Part shown: one piece after another, positions 18,198-28,201 of the stretch
Position numbering within the stretch: the stretch's first letter is position 1
Layout of the letters: each line of letters begins with the position of its first letter
Assembly (NCBI GenBank): GCA_003349885.1
Contig: QFXC01000007.1
Location: 581,125 to 645,124 of the forward strand
DNA: 64,000 nucleotides
Source: an endosymbiont of Galathealinum brachiosum
GTDB taxonomy: Bacteria > Pseudomonadota > Gammaproteobacteria > SZUA-229
Direction of reading: 5' to 3'
The notes under the pieces: model-generated
What the model was told of the DNA's origin: nothing
Seen by the model: only the letters and a program-made list of their open reading frames with translations
Databases searched by the model: none
Translations under genes and position numbers: made by a program

Positions 18198-18640
18198 TCT
18201 CTGTTGATTTTTACATTTTACCCGACGACCAATCTGACAGCTTACAGAAATATGCCTGTAAACTGGCAGAAAGCCACTGGCAGTCGGGTAAACGTGTGTT
18301 AATTCAAACGGACTCGGTTGATGAAAGCAAATCAGTCGATACTCTTTTGTGGAGTATTCGTAATGACAGTTTTATTCCGCATGGTATCGCAACGTTAGAA
18401 CCCTCAGACCAGCAACAACCTATTCTAATTTCACATCAGAAAATAAATGATCAGAATTTCCAGTCTATTATAAATTTATCTTCTCGCCCCGCAGATTTAA
18501 CAAAAGAAAACGAATTGAGCATTGAAGAAATACTCAATCAGAATGAACAACGCAAGCAGTCGGGGCGACAAAATTACAAAACATATAGAGAATCAGGTTA
18601 TACGCTAGAGCATCATACACTGGAGAGCATTGATGACTGA
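18194..18640 (+). CDS. holC: DNA polymerase III chi subunit
   Basis: HolC (chi) joins psi in the clamp loader and binds the C-terminus of single-stranded DNA-binding protein at the replication fork. The 148-residue protein matches the family in SHWQSGKRVLIQTDSVDESKSVDTLLW and the SFIPHG motif. It lies between pepA, which it overlaps (ATGA), and a small acidic gene, with valS further downstream as in many gammaproteobacteria. Confidence 0.9.
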   Translation: MISVDFYILPDDQSDSLQKYACKLAESHWQSGKRVLIQTDSVDESKSVDTLLWSIRNDSFIPHGIATLEPSDQQQPILISHQKINDQNFQSIINLSSRPADLTKENELSIEEILNQNEQRKQSGRQNYKTYRESGYTLEHHTLESIDD

Positions 18641-19031
18641 TTTAGAAAATAACATCCCGACACTGACAGACATTTCACATCCGGGCAATGACGATATGTT
18701 AAATCATTTTGATGCACATCAATTTGATGAACAACCAGAAGAAACAGAATCATTATTTACACTTGAAAATGCCAGTGAGTCTGAGAATAAAAGCGAACCT
18801 GAAAATACAGTTATTGATGATATTCCATCTATAAAAATAGATGATGAAAACACAACCGATATGGACTCACAGGATTTCTCAGAAGCAATGCAGTCAATTG
18901 CAAATAAAGCAATTGAGAATGAACTTGATAGTAATGACTTAAAAGAAAAAATTGATCAGGCAATAAACAATGCTATACCTGGCATAACTTTACAGTTGAA
19001 AGAACAACTCTATAAACAGTTTAATATTTGA
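18633..19031 (+). CDS. Acidic protein of unknown function, coupled to holC
   Basis: A 132-residue strongly acidic protein not recognised by family. The ATG at 18633 lies inside the end of holC (8-bp overlap), with GGAG seven bases upstream. Residues 1-80 are rich in Asp, Glu, Asn and Ser and look disordered. Residues 80-132 form predicted amphipathic helices (FSEAMQSIANKAIENE, then KEKIDQAINNAIPG, ending LKEQLYKQFNI). The position suggests co-expression with holC. A replisome-related role is only a guess from context. Confidence 0.7.
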   Translation: MTDLENNIPTLTDISHPGNDDMLNHFDAHQFDEQPEETESLFTLENASESENKSEPENTVIDDIPSIKIDDENTTDMDSQDFSEAMQSIANKAIENELDSNDLKEKIDQAINNAIPGITLQLKEQLYKQFNI

Positions 19032-19159
19032 TTATATATTTTATATCGGTAAAATGCGCACAATTAAAAGGAATTGATAATTGTTTTTTGAATAAATAAA
19101 TTCTGAAAGTAATTTATATAATTTCTAATGCTGTATTAATTATTTAAAGGATTTTATTT

Positions 19160-19693
19160 ATGCGTACCGGTATTTCATTCTTACTTTCTTTATTCGCCTG
19201 CTTTACAGTTTTTAATCTACAGGCTGAAGAAGCACCAAAAAAATTCAATATCGGCATTGGCACTTATGCGATGACGATTGCCTACACCGACTCTTTTTTT
19301 ATTGATGATGATTTCATCGGCAGCTCATTTAACGCATCATATGCAATTTCAAATAATATCGCCATACGTGGAAATTTATATTCTATGACACATGATGATT
19401 TTTCATCATTGGATGTTGATGGTGTTGATATCGCAATGCTATTTGGGTCCGGCCTTGAGAATCTGGGATTTAAGGCATATTTAGGTGGCGGTATTTTTAA
19501 TGAGGACTGGAAGGCTTTAGGCGCCACAGAAAGTTTCAGCGGCCTTCAACTAAATGGCGGTATTGGATATAACTGGGATGCAGTATCACTTGATTTCATG
19601 TTAGGCATTAGAGAAACGAGTGATTATGAAGATTTTTTAGGTGCTGATGCCGCTTCAGTATCAAGCTCATTAAGTCTTTCTCTTAGATTTTAA
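19160..19693 (+). CDS. Small outer-membrane beta-barrel protein
   Basis: A 177-residue exported protein with a signal peptide to about residue 22 (NLQAEEA). Alternating strands such as FNIGIGTYAMTIAY, SFNASYAISNNIAIRG, GFKAYLGGGIF and LQLNGGIGYNW follow, closing with SSLSLSLRF. The C-terminal Phe and roughly eight strand-like segments suit an OmpA/OmpW-like eight-stranded barrel. GGATTTTATTT precedes the ATG. No specific family is recognised. Confidence 0.65.
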   Translation: MRTGISFLLSLFACFTVFNLQAEEAPKKFNIGIGTYAMTIAYTDSFFIDDDFIGSSFNASYAISNNIAIRGNLYSMTHDDFSSLDVDGVDIAMLFGSGLENLGFKAYLGGGIFNEDWKALGATESFSGLQLNGGIGYNWDAVSLDFMLGIRETSDYEDFLGADAASVSSSLSLSLRF

Positions 19694-19715
19694 CTCCCTG
19701 TTTTTCTACTTTTTC

Positions 19716-19754
19716 ACCCAGAGCTCGCCTCTTATAAACAGGCGAACTCTGGGT
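19716..19754. terminator. Hairpin after the small barrel gene
   Basis: A 15-bp stem with one mismatch, ACCCAGAGcTCGCCT with AGGCGAaCTCTGGGT, 9-nt loop. It is not followed by a clear T-run, so it may act as a transcript-stabilising hairpin rather than as a full intrinsic terminator. Confidence 0.5.
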
Positions 19755-19911
19755 AAGTGTAAATTGATGATACAAACTTACTCATCAATTTCGCATTACT
19801 ATGCAGTTAGACATCATCTAGTCTCCAGTGCCTTCTAATAATAAAATTAGATATCTGTAACTATTCAACCATCTGATTAATGAAAAACTCGGGATAATCC
19901 CCGACTTAGGC

Positions 19912-19917
19912 TATAAT
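19912..19917 (+). promoter_or_regulatory. Likely valS -10 element
   Basis: A perfect TATAAT lies 34 bases before the valS ATG. No good -35 is seen at 17 bp. A small hairpin (TCGGG-ATAATC-CCCGA) overlaps the -35 position, which could affect activity. Confidence 0.4.
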
Positions 19918-19951
19918 TCCGCTTCTTTTTACAAGTAAAACCAAGATATCC

Positions 19952-22723
19952 ATGGAAACAACTTACAATCCGCAATCTATAGAGCAAAACTGGTATAAAA
20001 CCTGGGAAGAAAAGGGTTATTTCACCCCTCAGACCAAGGCTGATGCAGATAATTACTGCATTATGATTCCACCGCCTAATGTCACCGGCACATTACATAT
20101 GGGTCATGCTTTTCAGGACACCATAATGGATGCCCTGACACGTTATCACCGTATGAAAGGTGATAATACGTTATGGCAGCCCGGCACCGATCACGCAGGT
20201 ATTGCTACTCAAATGGTTGTAGAGCGTCAGCTTGCTGCAGATGATCAGTCTCGTCATGATTTAGGACGAGATAAATTTATTGAAAAAGTATGGGACTGGA
20301 AAGAACAATCAGGCGGTGCGATTACTCAACAGTTGCGTCGTATGGGTGGCTCCCTTGACTGGGAGCATGAACGTTTCACCATGGATGACGGCATGTCTGA
20401 AGCCGTGCACAAAGTATTTATTCAATTATATGATGAAGGCCTGATTTATCGTGGCAAACGTCTTGTTAACTGGGATCCTGTTCTACACACAGCGTTATCT
20501 GATCTGGAAGTACTCTCAGAAGAAGAGTCAGGACACTTATGGCACATGCGTTATCCGCTCACCGATGGCTCAGGTCATCTGGTTGTGGCAACAACACGAC
20601 CTGAAACCATGCTGGGCGATTCAGCAGTTGCGGTACATCCGGAAGATGAGCGTTTTAAACATTTAATTGGTAGCACTATCACCTTGCCTTTAGTAGGCCG
20701 TGAAATTCCAATTATTGGTGATGATTATGTTGATATGGAATTTGGTAGTGGCTGCGTAAAAATCACTCCTGCTCATGATTTCAATGACTACGAAATGGGT
20801 CAGCGCCACGCCCTTCCTATGCATAATATTTTCACTGTTGATGCATGCATAAATGATGAGTGCCCAGAAAAATATCAGGGATTAGAACGTTACAAAGCTC
20901 GTAAGATGATTATCACTGATCTGGAAGCACTCGGTCTTCTGGAAAAAATTGATGACCATAAATTAATGGTACCTCGAGGTGACCGTTCAGGCTCAGTTGT
21001 TGAACCTTATTTAACAGATCAGTGGTATGTAAAAATTGCACCGCTTGCTGAACCAGCTATTGATGCTGTTAAGAATGGTGACATTAAGTTTGTACCTGAA
21101 AACTGGAACAAAACTTACTACGAGTGGATGAACAACATTCAGGACTGGTGTATCTCACGTCAAATCTGGTGGGGCCACCGTATTCCAGCATGGTATGACG
21201 ATAACGGTAAAGTTTATGTTGCAGACTCTGAAGCAGAAGTACGTACAAAATATAAACTGGCAGATGATGTAAATTTAAAACAGGATGACGATGTTCTCGA
21301 TACCTGGTTCTCATCTGCGCTCTGGCCCTTCTCTACTTTAGGCTGGCCTGAAAACACAGACCGTTTAAAACAGTTTTACCCTACAAGCGTTTTAGTAACC
21401 GGTTTTGATATTATTTTCTTCTGGGTTGCGCGCATGATTATGTTCGGCCTGAAGTTTCAGGGTGAAGTGCCTTTTAAAGAAATTTACATTCACGGATTAG
21501 TACGTGATGCAGACGGGCAGAAGATGTCCAAGTCAAAAGGTAATGTTCTTGACCCCATTGATATTATTGATGGTATAGATTTAGAGTCACTGGTAACCAA
21601 ACGCACCAGTGGTTTAATGCAGCCAAAAATGGCGAAGAAAATTGAAAAAGCAACACGCAAACAGTTCCCGGACGGTATCCCTTCTTTAGGTACAGATGCG
21701 TTGCGTTTTACTTTTGCTTCGCAGGCAACAACCGGACGCGATGTTGTATTATCAACCGACCGTATTTCGGGCAACAGAAACTTCTGTAATAAAATATGGA
21801 ATGCCACCCGTTATGTATTAATGAATACGGAAGGTCAGGATAATGGAGTTGAGAATACAGATTGTGAATATTCACTAGCTGATCGCTGGATTCGCTCGCG
21901 CTTACAGGCAGTTGAAGATAATGTACATCGCCATTTTAACACCTACCGTTTTGATCTGGCCGCACAGGATCTATACGCATTTGTATGGGAAGACTACTGT
22001 GACTGGTATCTGGAATTATCTAAACCAGTATTATTAAAAGATCATTTCAGTGAAGCAGAAAAACGAGGAACACGTCAAACATTAGTAACCGTACTGGAAA
22101 CGATTCTACGTTTAAACCATCCAGTTATGCCGTTTATCACGGAAGAGTTATGGCAAAAAGTGGCTCCTTTGGCTGGCATTAATGCTGATACAATTATGAA
22201 TCAGGCTTACCCTGAATCATCAGAAGCATTAGTCGATAAACAGGCTGAGGAAGAACTGGAATGGGTAAAACACTTCATTATGGGTATACGCAGTATTCGC
22301 TCAGAGAGTGATATTGCACCGGGTAAACCTTTACCCGTCATATTACAGAATGCGAGTGAAGCAGACACTAAACGCTTTTACGATAATGAAGCATTTGTAA
22401 TGACTCTGGCTAAACTTGAATCTGTTCAATTTATAAGCGAAGATGAGTCTGCACCTGAGTCGTCTATCGCTCTTGTGGGTGAGATGAAAATTCTTATACC
22501 ATTAGCTGGATTAATCGATAAAGATGCAGAGCTTGCCCGACTCAATAAAGAGATTGGCAAGCTTGAAGCTAACTGCGAAAAAAGCAATGCCAAACTGGGT
22601 AATCCCGGTTTTGTAGATAAAGCACCTGAAGCAGTTGTTAATAAAGAAAAAGAACGTGTAGCGGAAATGGAATCTGCGATAACAAAATTAAAAGAACAGC
22701 TGGCAAAAATCTCAGCACTTTAA
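19952..22723 (+). CDS. valS: Valyl-tRNA synthetase
   Basis: ValS charges tRNA-Val and edits threonine. The 923-residue class I synthetase has the HIGH-type signature [16 protein letters not shown] near residue 44 and the KMSKS loop [10 protein letters not shown] near 527. The editing CP1 domain carries [19 protein letters not shown]. The tRNA-binding C-terminal coiled coil covers about residues 855-920 ([19 protein letters not shown] onward). holC lies upstream, a common gammaproteobacterial order. Confidence 0.97.
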   Translation: METTYNPQSIEQNWYKTWEEKGYFTPQTKADADNYCIMIPPPNVTGTLHMGHAFQDTIMDALTRYHRMKGDNTLWQPGTDHAGIATQMVVERQLAADDQSRHDLGRDKFIEKVWDWKEQSGGAITQQLRRMGGSLDWEHERFTMDDGMSEAVHKVFIQLYDEGLIYRGKRLVNWDPVLHTALSDLEVLSEEESGHLWHMRYPLTDGSGHLVVATTRPETMLGDSAVAVHPEDERFKHLIGSTITLPLVGREIPIIGDDYVDMEFGSGCVKITPAHDFNDYEMGQRHALPMHNIFTVDACINDECPEKYQGLERYKARKMIITDLEALGLLEKIDDHKLMVPRGDRSGSVVEPYLTDQWYVKIAPLAEPAIDAVKNGDIKFVPENWNKTYYEWMNNIQDWCISRQIWWGHRIPAWYDDNGKVYVADSEAEVRTKYKLADDVNLKQDDDVLDTWFSSALWPFSTLGWPENTDRLKQFYPTSVLVTGFDIIFFWVARMIMFGLKFQGEVPFKEIYIHGLVRDADGQKMSKSKGNVLDPIDIIDGIDLESLVTKRTSGLMQPKMAKKIEKATRKQFPDGIPSLGTDALRFTFASQATTGRDVVLSTDRISGNRNFCNKIWNATRYVLMNTEGQDNGVENTDCEYSLADRWIRSRLQAVEDNVHRHFNTYRFDLAAQDLYAFVWEDYCDWYLELSKPVLLKDHFSEAEKRGTRQTLVTVLETILRLNHPVMPFITEELWQKVAPLAGINADTIMNQAYPESSEALVDKQAEEELEWVKHFIMGIRSIRSESDIAPGKPLPVILQNASEADTKRFYDNEAFVMTLAKLESVQFISEDESAPESSIALVGEMKILIPLAGLIDKDAELARLNKEIGKLEANCEKSNAKLGNPGFVDKAPEAVVNKEKERVAEMESAITKLKEQLAKISAL

Positions 22724-22725
22724 AT

Positions 22726-22749
22726 CTCCCCTCTTTTATTAAAGGGGAG
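22726..22749 (+). terminator. Hairpin between valS and the next gene
   Basis: CTCCCCT (22726-22732) pairs with AGGGGAG (22743-22749) around a 10-nt loop. No T-run follows, so it may be an attenuating or stabilising structure rather than a true terminator. Confidence 0.35.
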
Positions 22750-22787
22750 GATTAAAGAAAATATAAAACTTTAAAAGAGAATCAGCT

Positions 22788-23342
22788 ATGGCTTTCGCAC
22801 CAGAGAAACAGCAACAGATTGCAAATTTTCACGCACCACTTATTGTGAATGTAGTTAATTCACTTAGTGACACATCATTACGCCCCGGGCTAGAGCAGGT
22901 GCTAAAAGCATCAGCTGAAAATGGCTGGGAAAATCTTGTAGGTGCTATTCGTAAAGTACTAAAAGGTCAACGTGACAGTAGCATATTAAAAGGCCTCGAT
23001 GAAGAAGACCAGATTATCATAGATGCTATTTTAAAAGGCATTCAGAACCCTGCCACTATGCCTGATCCAAATCAGGAAGCAGATCCTTCCATGGCAGCAC
23101 CCATGCTTGCACAATTAATCAGTGGTGCCAGCAAAGGTGATACAAATGCATTAAGCATGTTAGGTCAAATGGCAGAACAAATGTCGACAACACAGGGTGA
23201 CCTTGCCCGATTCAGCACACTAATAAAACCGTTAGTCGATGGTGAAAGAGATATAGACAAACTTTGCGATAAGATAGGACCCACTGGTGAATCTTTGATA
23301 AAGGCTATTCTTGAAGAATTAAGTAAATTAGATTTACACTAA
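22788..23342 (+). CDS. Conserved-looking protein of unknown function after valS
   Basis: A 184-residue soluble, largely helical protein not recognised. It has no signal peptide or membrane segment. The N-terminal half has ENGWENLVGAIRKVLKGQRD and KGLDEEDQIIIDAILKGI. The middle is Ala/Met/Gly-rich (AAPMLAQLISGASKGDTNALSMLGQMAEQMS), and the C-terminus is a charged helix (GESLIKAILEELSKL). Repeated helix-turn units could form a TPR- or HEAT-like bundle. It is 64 bp after valS and probably co-transcribed. Confidence 0.65.
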   Translation: MAFAPEKQQQIANFHAPLIVNVVNSLSDTSLRPGLEQVLKASAENGWENLVGAIRKVLKGQRDSSILKGLDEEDQIIIDAILKGIQNPATMPDPNQEADPSMAAPMLAQLISGASKGDTNALSMLGQMAEQMSTTQGDLARFSTLIKPLVDGERDIDKLCDKIGPTGESLIKAILEELSKLDLH

Positions 23343-23351
23343 ATAAGAATC

Positions 23352-23379
23352 TGTAGGAGTTAGCTTGTGCTGACTCCTG
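23352..23379 (+). repeat. REP-like GTAG hairpin
   Basis: A GTAG head (23353-23356) leads into a 10-bp stem, positions 23355-23364 with 23369-23378, one T-G wobble and a TTGT loop. It sits between two convergent genes, the usual place for REP elements, and could also act as a terminator. The left half resembles the degenerate copy at 3178-3200 (minus strand). Confidence 0.6.
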
Positions 23380-23436
23380 TATAAAAAATAATTACACCCA
23401 TATTTTTTATAGATACACCTTCTAATTCCCCTGACC

Positions 23437-26133
23437 TTAACTGTCCAGCAATTTATTAATTTTATGTTCAAAATTTCGCTTAAATTTCAATATATGGCTT
23501 ATTTGAATATCATCGCGTTCAATCACATTAAAAATTCTTAAGGGTACGTCTATATCAGTCACATAAACTGGCAGCCTCCCCTCACCTGTCATTCTGGCTG
23601 ACATATATTGAACGCACTCTATTAAAGCATTCTGTTTAAAATCACCATAAGTGAATCGTCGACCATCACACACCAGACTCAGCTGATCACCATCCACGTG
23701 ACCATTAATACTAACCTGTATATCTATATAATTTTTCGATCCGGATACCGCATCAGCACCTATAGCATAAAACTCTATGCCTCCTAACTGATTAATACTA
23801 ATCTGGTTAATTTCCAGGCCAGGCAATTCTCGTTCCTGATAATTAATTTTTTTCAATCTATTCGAGATGTTTCTAAAAAAATACAACCAGTGAGTAATAT
23901 AACTTTCACGATTGTATATTGTTGAAACATCAGCCCATAACGAGCCGTTCTCATCAACAACCCAGGTATAAAAAGCTCTGTTGATTAATTGAAAAAACAC
24001 TTGCAGAACATGCGGTTTATTATTTTGATAAATTTCTCTCAATGGATAATCTGTATATGCCAGTCGTTCCAGAGCTGTATCATGAAATGAGCTGGAAGCT
24101 GCCTCCAGGTATCCCATTAATGCTTTTTTCTTACCTATTCTGACAGGCTTTAAAAGAGAGTCTTCGACTTTGACTACATGATACTCCGAACCCATTCTTA
24201 ATATAAATCGACCCATTTCATTTCTAGTATTATAAAAAAATGACTGCATTTCATCATAGACCTGTTCTACGCGTTGAGCCATATAAGTGCTATCACCTGC
24301 CCCATGACCAAAAACACTTAGTTTTTGTGGTTTAGATAATTCATCTAACGGTGCATGATGTGTCCATTCACATAAACAGTTTAATATGCCTGTATTTCCT
24401 GAATACTGTTTTGTGTAAACATCGCCCCAGCTATTTATGATTAGCTGCTCACAATGTGTCACCAGGTTTTCTGACAGATTACCAAAACTCAGAGGATCGT
24501 CTGTCGCAGTAACACGAATATTTTCATTTTTATTAAGCGCCATAAAATTAACAAATAGAAGAGACTGTAATGGCCTTACAGGATTTTCGAAAGCGACAGC
24601 TGGAATATTTGATATGAGATCTGGTTTTAATTGCTGTATTAAAACCTCTAAAACATAGTAGGCTTCAATTTGCTTAACTTGCTGACCGGGGCTTTCAATT
24701 GACACCTGTGTCGAGTGATTCACAACTCGATTCAACCAGCACCAGGCCAATAAACCAAGTAAACTATTAAACCCTCCTATTGTTTTTTCATTACCTTCAG
24801 ATACTTCTAAAACCAGACTCCAGCGACCAGAGCCCTGCGTTATCTCCTGCTTAAGATGAATTCGATCTAAAATAATATCTGTTGTATTTTTATTATTATA
24901 CAGTGGAACACTGTCATCTCCATCAGATAAGAACGCCATCATATTGCTAGCAACTGACGCTAAAATTTTATCCTGCTCAGAAACACTGTTCTCTGCGTTA
25001 TACTGCTTTACTATATTTGAAAATATCTGGCGCACTTCATGTGATATCGCTTTAAAAAAATTAAGGTATGAAATAATATTTTCAAGCCCGGTCGAAGCTG
25101 ATTCATAGACATAATCATCCGCCAGAAAGGCATCAACTAGTTTATGATTGAGTTGACCTGGCATATTTCTTAAACGCGAAAAAAGTCTCACTGGAGATAA
25201 TATATGCTCGGTCTCCGGGTAATGAGACATTGCCTCATGCATCATCTTAGCCATTATATCAACAGGGTTTCGTTCAACCTTACCCGTATAAATAAAATAT
25301 TTTAACCGATGAGATATTCCATCAAGCACTGGCCATGATGTGTTTTTCTGATCTATTATTAACAATTCAGCAAGACATGTTTCAGGTGACTGTTTTATTT
25401 TTTGAACCAGATCAATAGCTTTTTTTATGACATCACTACGAGCCAACTCTGCCACACCACCCAGATCAATGAACTCTTCAACATCAACAAAACGTGCTTG
25501 TTTAATATGCTCAACAAAAGCTGTATATTCTTTTTCTTTTTCTGGCGGAACCAACCACCAGACTGGATATTTACCTGCCAATAAAATCATTTCACTATAA
25601 AATCTATCAAGATATAATGACTTGTTTTCATCATTTATATTTTCTATCTTATTACTGACAAAGTCATCCACTGATAGACAGTTGAAATCTATACATTCTC
25701 CTCTAGCTGAAAACCATTGAGATAATTTATTTATTTTTTCTTTTAATAATGTTAACTGCTTTATATTTAATGATGATCTATAAAATATCCAGCAACTATT
25801 TTTTTTATCTATTAACTTTTGATGAAAACATACAGATTCAATAGCATAGTTATTAATAACTCCTTCTTGTTGATAACGAAATTTATTATTCAATAATTTC
25901 GCATCGACAATAGAATTCTTATCTGGTTTATATGAAAAAACTCCAGCAGGTGCGTCCGGATCAGCATAACCGGGTAAAAGCTTATTATTTAATTGTAAAA
26001 ATAGAGGGATTAGCTGGATATATTTATATATATCACCACCAACAATCTCAGGAAGCTGCTTATATCTGGATGAATTCCATCGTAAATATGCTTGCCTGGC
26101 ATCTGCAACCTGTATTGTATTTTTAATTTTCAT
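23437..26133 (-). CDS. Class I adenylate cyclase homologue lacking catalytic residues
   Basis: An 898-residue protein with the full layout of class I (enterobacterial CyaA-type) adenylate cyclases. Shared segments in the N-terminal domain are LLPGYADPDAPAGVFSY (residues ~52-68), DRFYSEMILLAGK..WWLVPPEKEKEY (~176-203) and EFIDLGGVAEL (~220-230). A long regulatory region follows. The nucleotidyltransferase motif GSTSSxGQSxxSDLD, expected at about residues 99-113, aligns without gaps to residues ESVCFHQKLIDKKNS, so the two catalytic aspartates become Lys111 and Ser113 and the Gly becomes Glu99. Cyclase activity is therefore unlikely; a regulatory pseudoenzyme is the natural reading. The start overlaps the double-receiver gene by 11 bp. 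Confidence 0.8.
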   Translation of the reverse strand: MKIKNTIQVADARQAYLRWNSSRYKQLPEIVGGDIYKYIQLIPLFLQLNNKLLPGYADPDAPAGVFSYKPDKNSIVDAKLLNNKFRYQQEGVINNYAIESVCFHQKLIDKKNSCWIFYRSSLNIKQLTLLKEKINKLSQWFSARGECIDFNCLSVDDFVSNKIENINDENKSLYLDRFYSEMILLAGKYPVWWLVPPEKEKEYTAFVEHIKQARFVDVEEFIDLGGVAELARSDVIKKAIDLVQKIKQSPETCLAELLIIDQKNTSWPVLDGISHRLKYFIYTGKVERNPVDIMAKMMHEAMSHYPETEHILSPVRLFSRLRNMPGQLNHKLVDAFLADDYVYESASTGLENIISYLNFFKAISHEVRQIFSNIVKQYNAENSVSEQDKILASVASNMMAFLSDGDDSVPLYNNKNTTDIILDRIHLKQEITQGSGRWSLVLEVSEGNEKTIGGFNSLLGLLAWCWLNRVVNHSTQVSIESPGQQVKQIEAYYVLEVLIQQLKPDLISNIPAVAFENPVRPLQSLLFVNFMALNKNENIRVTATDDPLSFGNLSENLVTHCEQLIINSWGDVYTKQYSGNTGILNCLCEWTHHAPLDELSKPQKLSVFGHGAGDSTYMAQRVEQVYDEMQSFFYNTRNEMGRFILRMGSEYHVVKVEDSLLKPVRIGKKKALMGYLEAASSSFHDTALERLAYTDYPLREIYQNNKPHVLQVFFQLINRAFYTWVVDENGSLWADVSTIYNRESYITHWLYFFRNISNRLKKINYQERELPGLEINQISINQLGGIEFYAIGADAVSGSKNYIDIQVSINGHVDGDQLSLVCDGRRFTYGDFKQNALIECVQYMSARMTGEGRLPVYVTDIDVPLRIFNVIERDDIQISHILKFKRNFEHKINKLLDS

Positions 26134-26869
26134 CAGGTAAATATCGACCTAATCTTTCTTTAAAAACTTCTGGGACAATAGGCTTAGTCAGATAATCATT
26201 TGCTCCTGCTGATAAACATTTTTTAACATCTGAAACATCAGAACTTGCCGTTAACATAACAACGGTTGTTTTTCGCCAGCTCACCTTACTCCTGATTTGT
26301 TCAACCAGCTGAATACCACTTTTATTAGGCAAACCGATATCCATTAATACTAATCTGGCAGGTAATATCTTATTTAGTAAATTATGCGCTTTAATTCCAT
26401 CATCAAATTCTATTATTTCAATGCGACTATTTGATATAATTTTTTTAACCATCATTCGAATAACAGGATCATCTTCTATGAGTAATACAACTTTAGATAT
26501 TACAAATTTAAAAAAATGTTTTAAAAATTCAGCTGAGTTAACTGGTTTTACAGAATAGCCTGATGCCCCACTATGCCTGGCTTTCTCAATTGCTGTTTTG
26601 TTCTCAGCACTACTCACCAACATCATAATATATGCATTTTTACCTGTTGTTGTTTTACTTATCTCACGACAAAACTCAAAACCGTTCGCATCCTCCAGTT
26701 CATGATCAATAATAATAAGTGTGATTTCCTGCTTAATATCGTCTGATTTAATAATTTCACGCGCCGAATTAGCTGAATTTGCTACTACAACAGAATCAAA
26801 ACCTGATTCACTAAAAAATTGTTTTGTTTTAGTTTCAGAAGATTTATCTGAATCAACAATTAAAATCAT
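26123..26869 (-). CDS. Double-receiver response regulator without output domain
   Basis: A 248-residue protein made of two CheY-like receivers and nothing else. Receiver 1 (residues 1-118) has phospho-acceptor Asp55 in LIIIDHELEDANG, Ser86/87 and Lys108 (VKPV). Receiver 2 (~125-245) has acidic EDD at 132-134, Asp177 in LVLMDIGLPNKSG, Thr207 and Lys229 (LTKP). Both look phosphorylatable. No kinase is adjacent. Its 3' end overlaps the adenylate-cyclase-like gene by 11 bp, so the two products are probably made together and may interact. Confidence 0.9.
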   Translation of the reverse strand: MILIVDSDKSSETKTKQFFSESGFDSVVVANSANSAREIIKSDDIKQEITLIIIDHELEDANGFEFCREISKTTTGKNAYIMMLVSSAENKTAIEKARHSGASGYSVKPVNSAEFLKHFFKFVISKVVLLIEDDPVIRMMVKKIISNSRIEIIEFDDGIKAHNLLNKILPARLVLMDIGLPNKSGIQLVEQIRSKVSWRKTTVVMLTASSDVSDVKKCLSAGANDYLTKPIVPEVFKERLGRYLPDEN

Positions 26870-26895
26870 AAACCTGATTCCTGCATAGACACATA

Positions 26896-28128
26896 TTAAC
26901 TATCTGGCGATTTCACTCGAGACAATATGACTGCACCAACAACAAAGAGCAATAAGACTGATAGTATCGAATACCGATGATTATCCGTTATTAAAGCAAC
27001 GCCACCCATCATAACAGGACCTATAATTGCAGCAGACTTTCCTAACATATTATAGATACCAAAATATTCAGCTGTCTGCCCATCTGGAATCATCCTCGCA
27101 AAATATGAACGGCTCATGGCCTGAACACCTCCCTGTACAAGCCCTATTAATACAGCAAGCATATAGAAATCAGCAGCTGTGTTCATGTTATAACCCAGCC
27201 ACGTTATAATGCCATATACCCCAATTCCTGCCATCAATGCATTTTTAACACCTACGCGATTACCAATATATCCATATAGTATAGCGGCAGGAAAACCAAC
27301 AAACTGAGTTATTAATAGTGCCTGTATGAGGTCACCCGTTTCAAAACCTAGTGCCATACCATAATCAACAGCCATACGGATAATCGTATCTACTCCATCT
27401 ATGTAGATCCAGTATGCTATTAAAAACAGACGAGTTTGCCTGTTGCTAAAAACTGTTTTAAACAACTGAATGGTTTGTGATGTTAAAGGTTTTGCTTCAG
27501 GTTTTTTTTGAGGGTACACATCCTGCGTCCATATAGCTAACGGCAAGCTAAATATCAGCCACCATAGCGCAACCAGGATAAAACATAACAACACTGCATC
27601 TACAGCATTGTCATAACCCAGCAACTCTGGCTGTTGACTAAATACAATACATATTGCTAAGGACAAGCCACCACCAAGATATCCCATGCCATATCCAAAG
27701 CCAGACACTTTATCAATCTGAGCTTCTGCGCACACTGGTACTAATAACGCGTCATAAAATATATTTGCCGACATAAACCCGACTGTTGCAATAACATAAA
27801 GAAGTAATGCCAGAATCCAGTCACCCTGCTGGCCTATATAAAACATACTGGTAGAAACAGCTCCTAGCACCATAAAGCCAATTAACAATGACTTTCTTAA
27901 TCTGAATTTATCACCAACAATACCAAGAATGGGTGCTAGTATAACGACAATCAAACTTGCAGTCGCATTACCAATTCCTAACCAGAATGTATTTTCAGAA
28001 TCACTTAGGTCTGATGCCCAGAATGATTTAAATACAACTGGAAAAAAACCAGCAATAACAACTGTTGCAAATACAGAATTTGCCCAGTCGTAAAGTGCCC
28101 AGCTAAGAATAGATTTATTTTTATACAT
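26896..28128 (-). CDS. MFS transporter of the UMF1 (Atg22-like) family
   Basis: A 410-residue inner-membrane protein with about 12 hydrophobic segments. The opening SWALYDWANSVFATVVIAGFF is the signature of the UMF1 family, related to yeast Atg22 vacuolar effluxers. The loop GDKFRLRKSLL between helices 2 and 3 is the MFS motif A equivalent. The substrate is unknown. It is 26 bp upstream of the double-receiver gene, suggesting one transcript with it and the cyclase-like gene. Confidence 0.85.
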   Translation of the reverse strand: MYKNKSILSWALYDWANSVFATVVIAGFFPVVFKSFWASDLSDSENTFWLGIGNATASLIVVILAPILGIVGDKFRLRKSLLIGFMVLGAVSTSMFYIGQQGDWILALLLYVIATVGFMSANIFYDALLVPVCAEAQIDKVSGFGYGMGYLGGGLSLAICIVFSQQPELLGYDNAVDAVLLCFILVALWWLIFSLPLAIWTQDVYPQKKPEAKPLTSQTIQLFKTVFSNRQTRLFLIAYWIYIDGVDTIIRMAVDYGMALGFETGDLIQALLITQFVGFPAAILYGYIGNRVGVKNALMAGIGVYGIITWLGYNMNTAADFYMLAVLIGLVQGGVQAMSRSYFARMIPDGQTAEYFGIYNMLGKSAAIIGPVMMGGVALITDNHRYSILSVLLLFVVGAVILSRVKSPDS

Positions 28129-28201
28129 TGATAACGTTAATTCCCTGAACCTTAAAAAGACTTACATTAAAACACACGGAATTAACTATACACAGCCAGT
28201 A

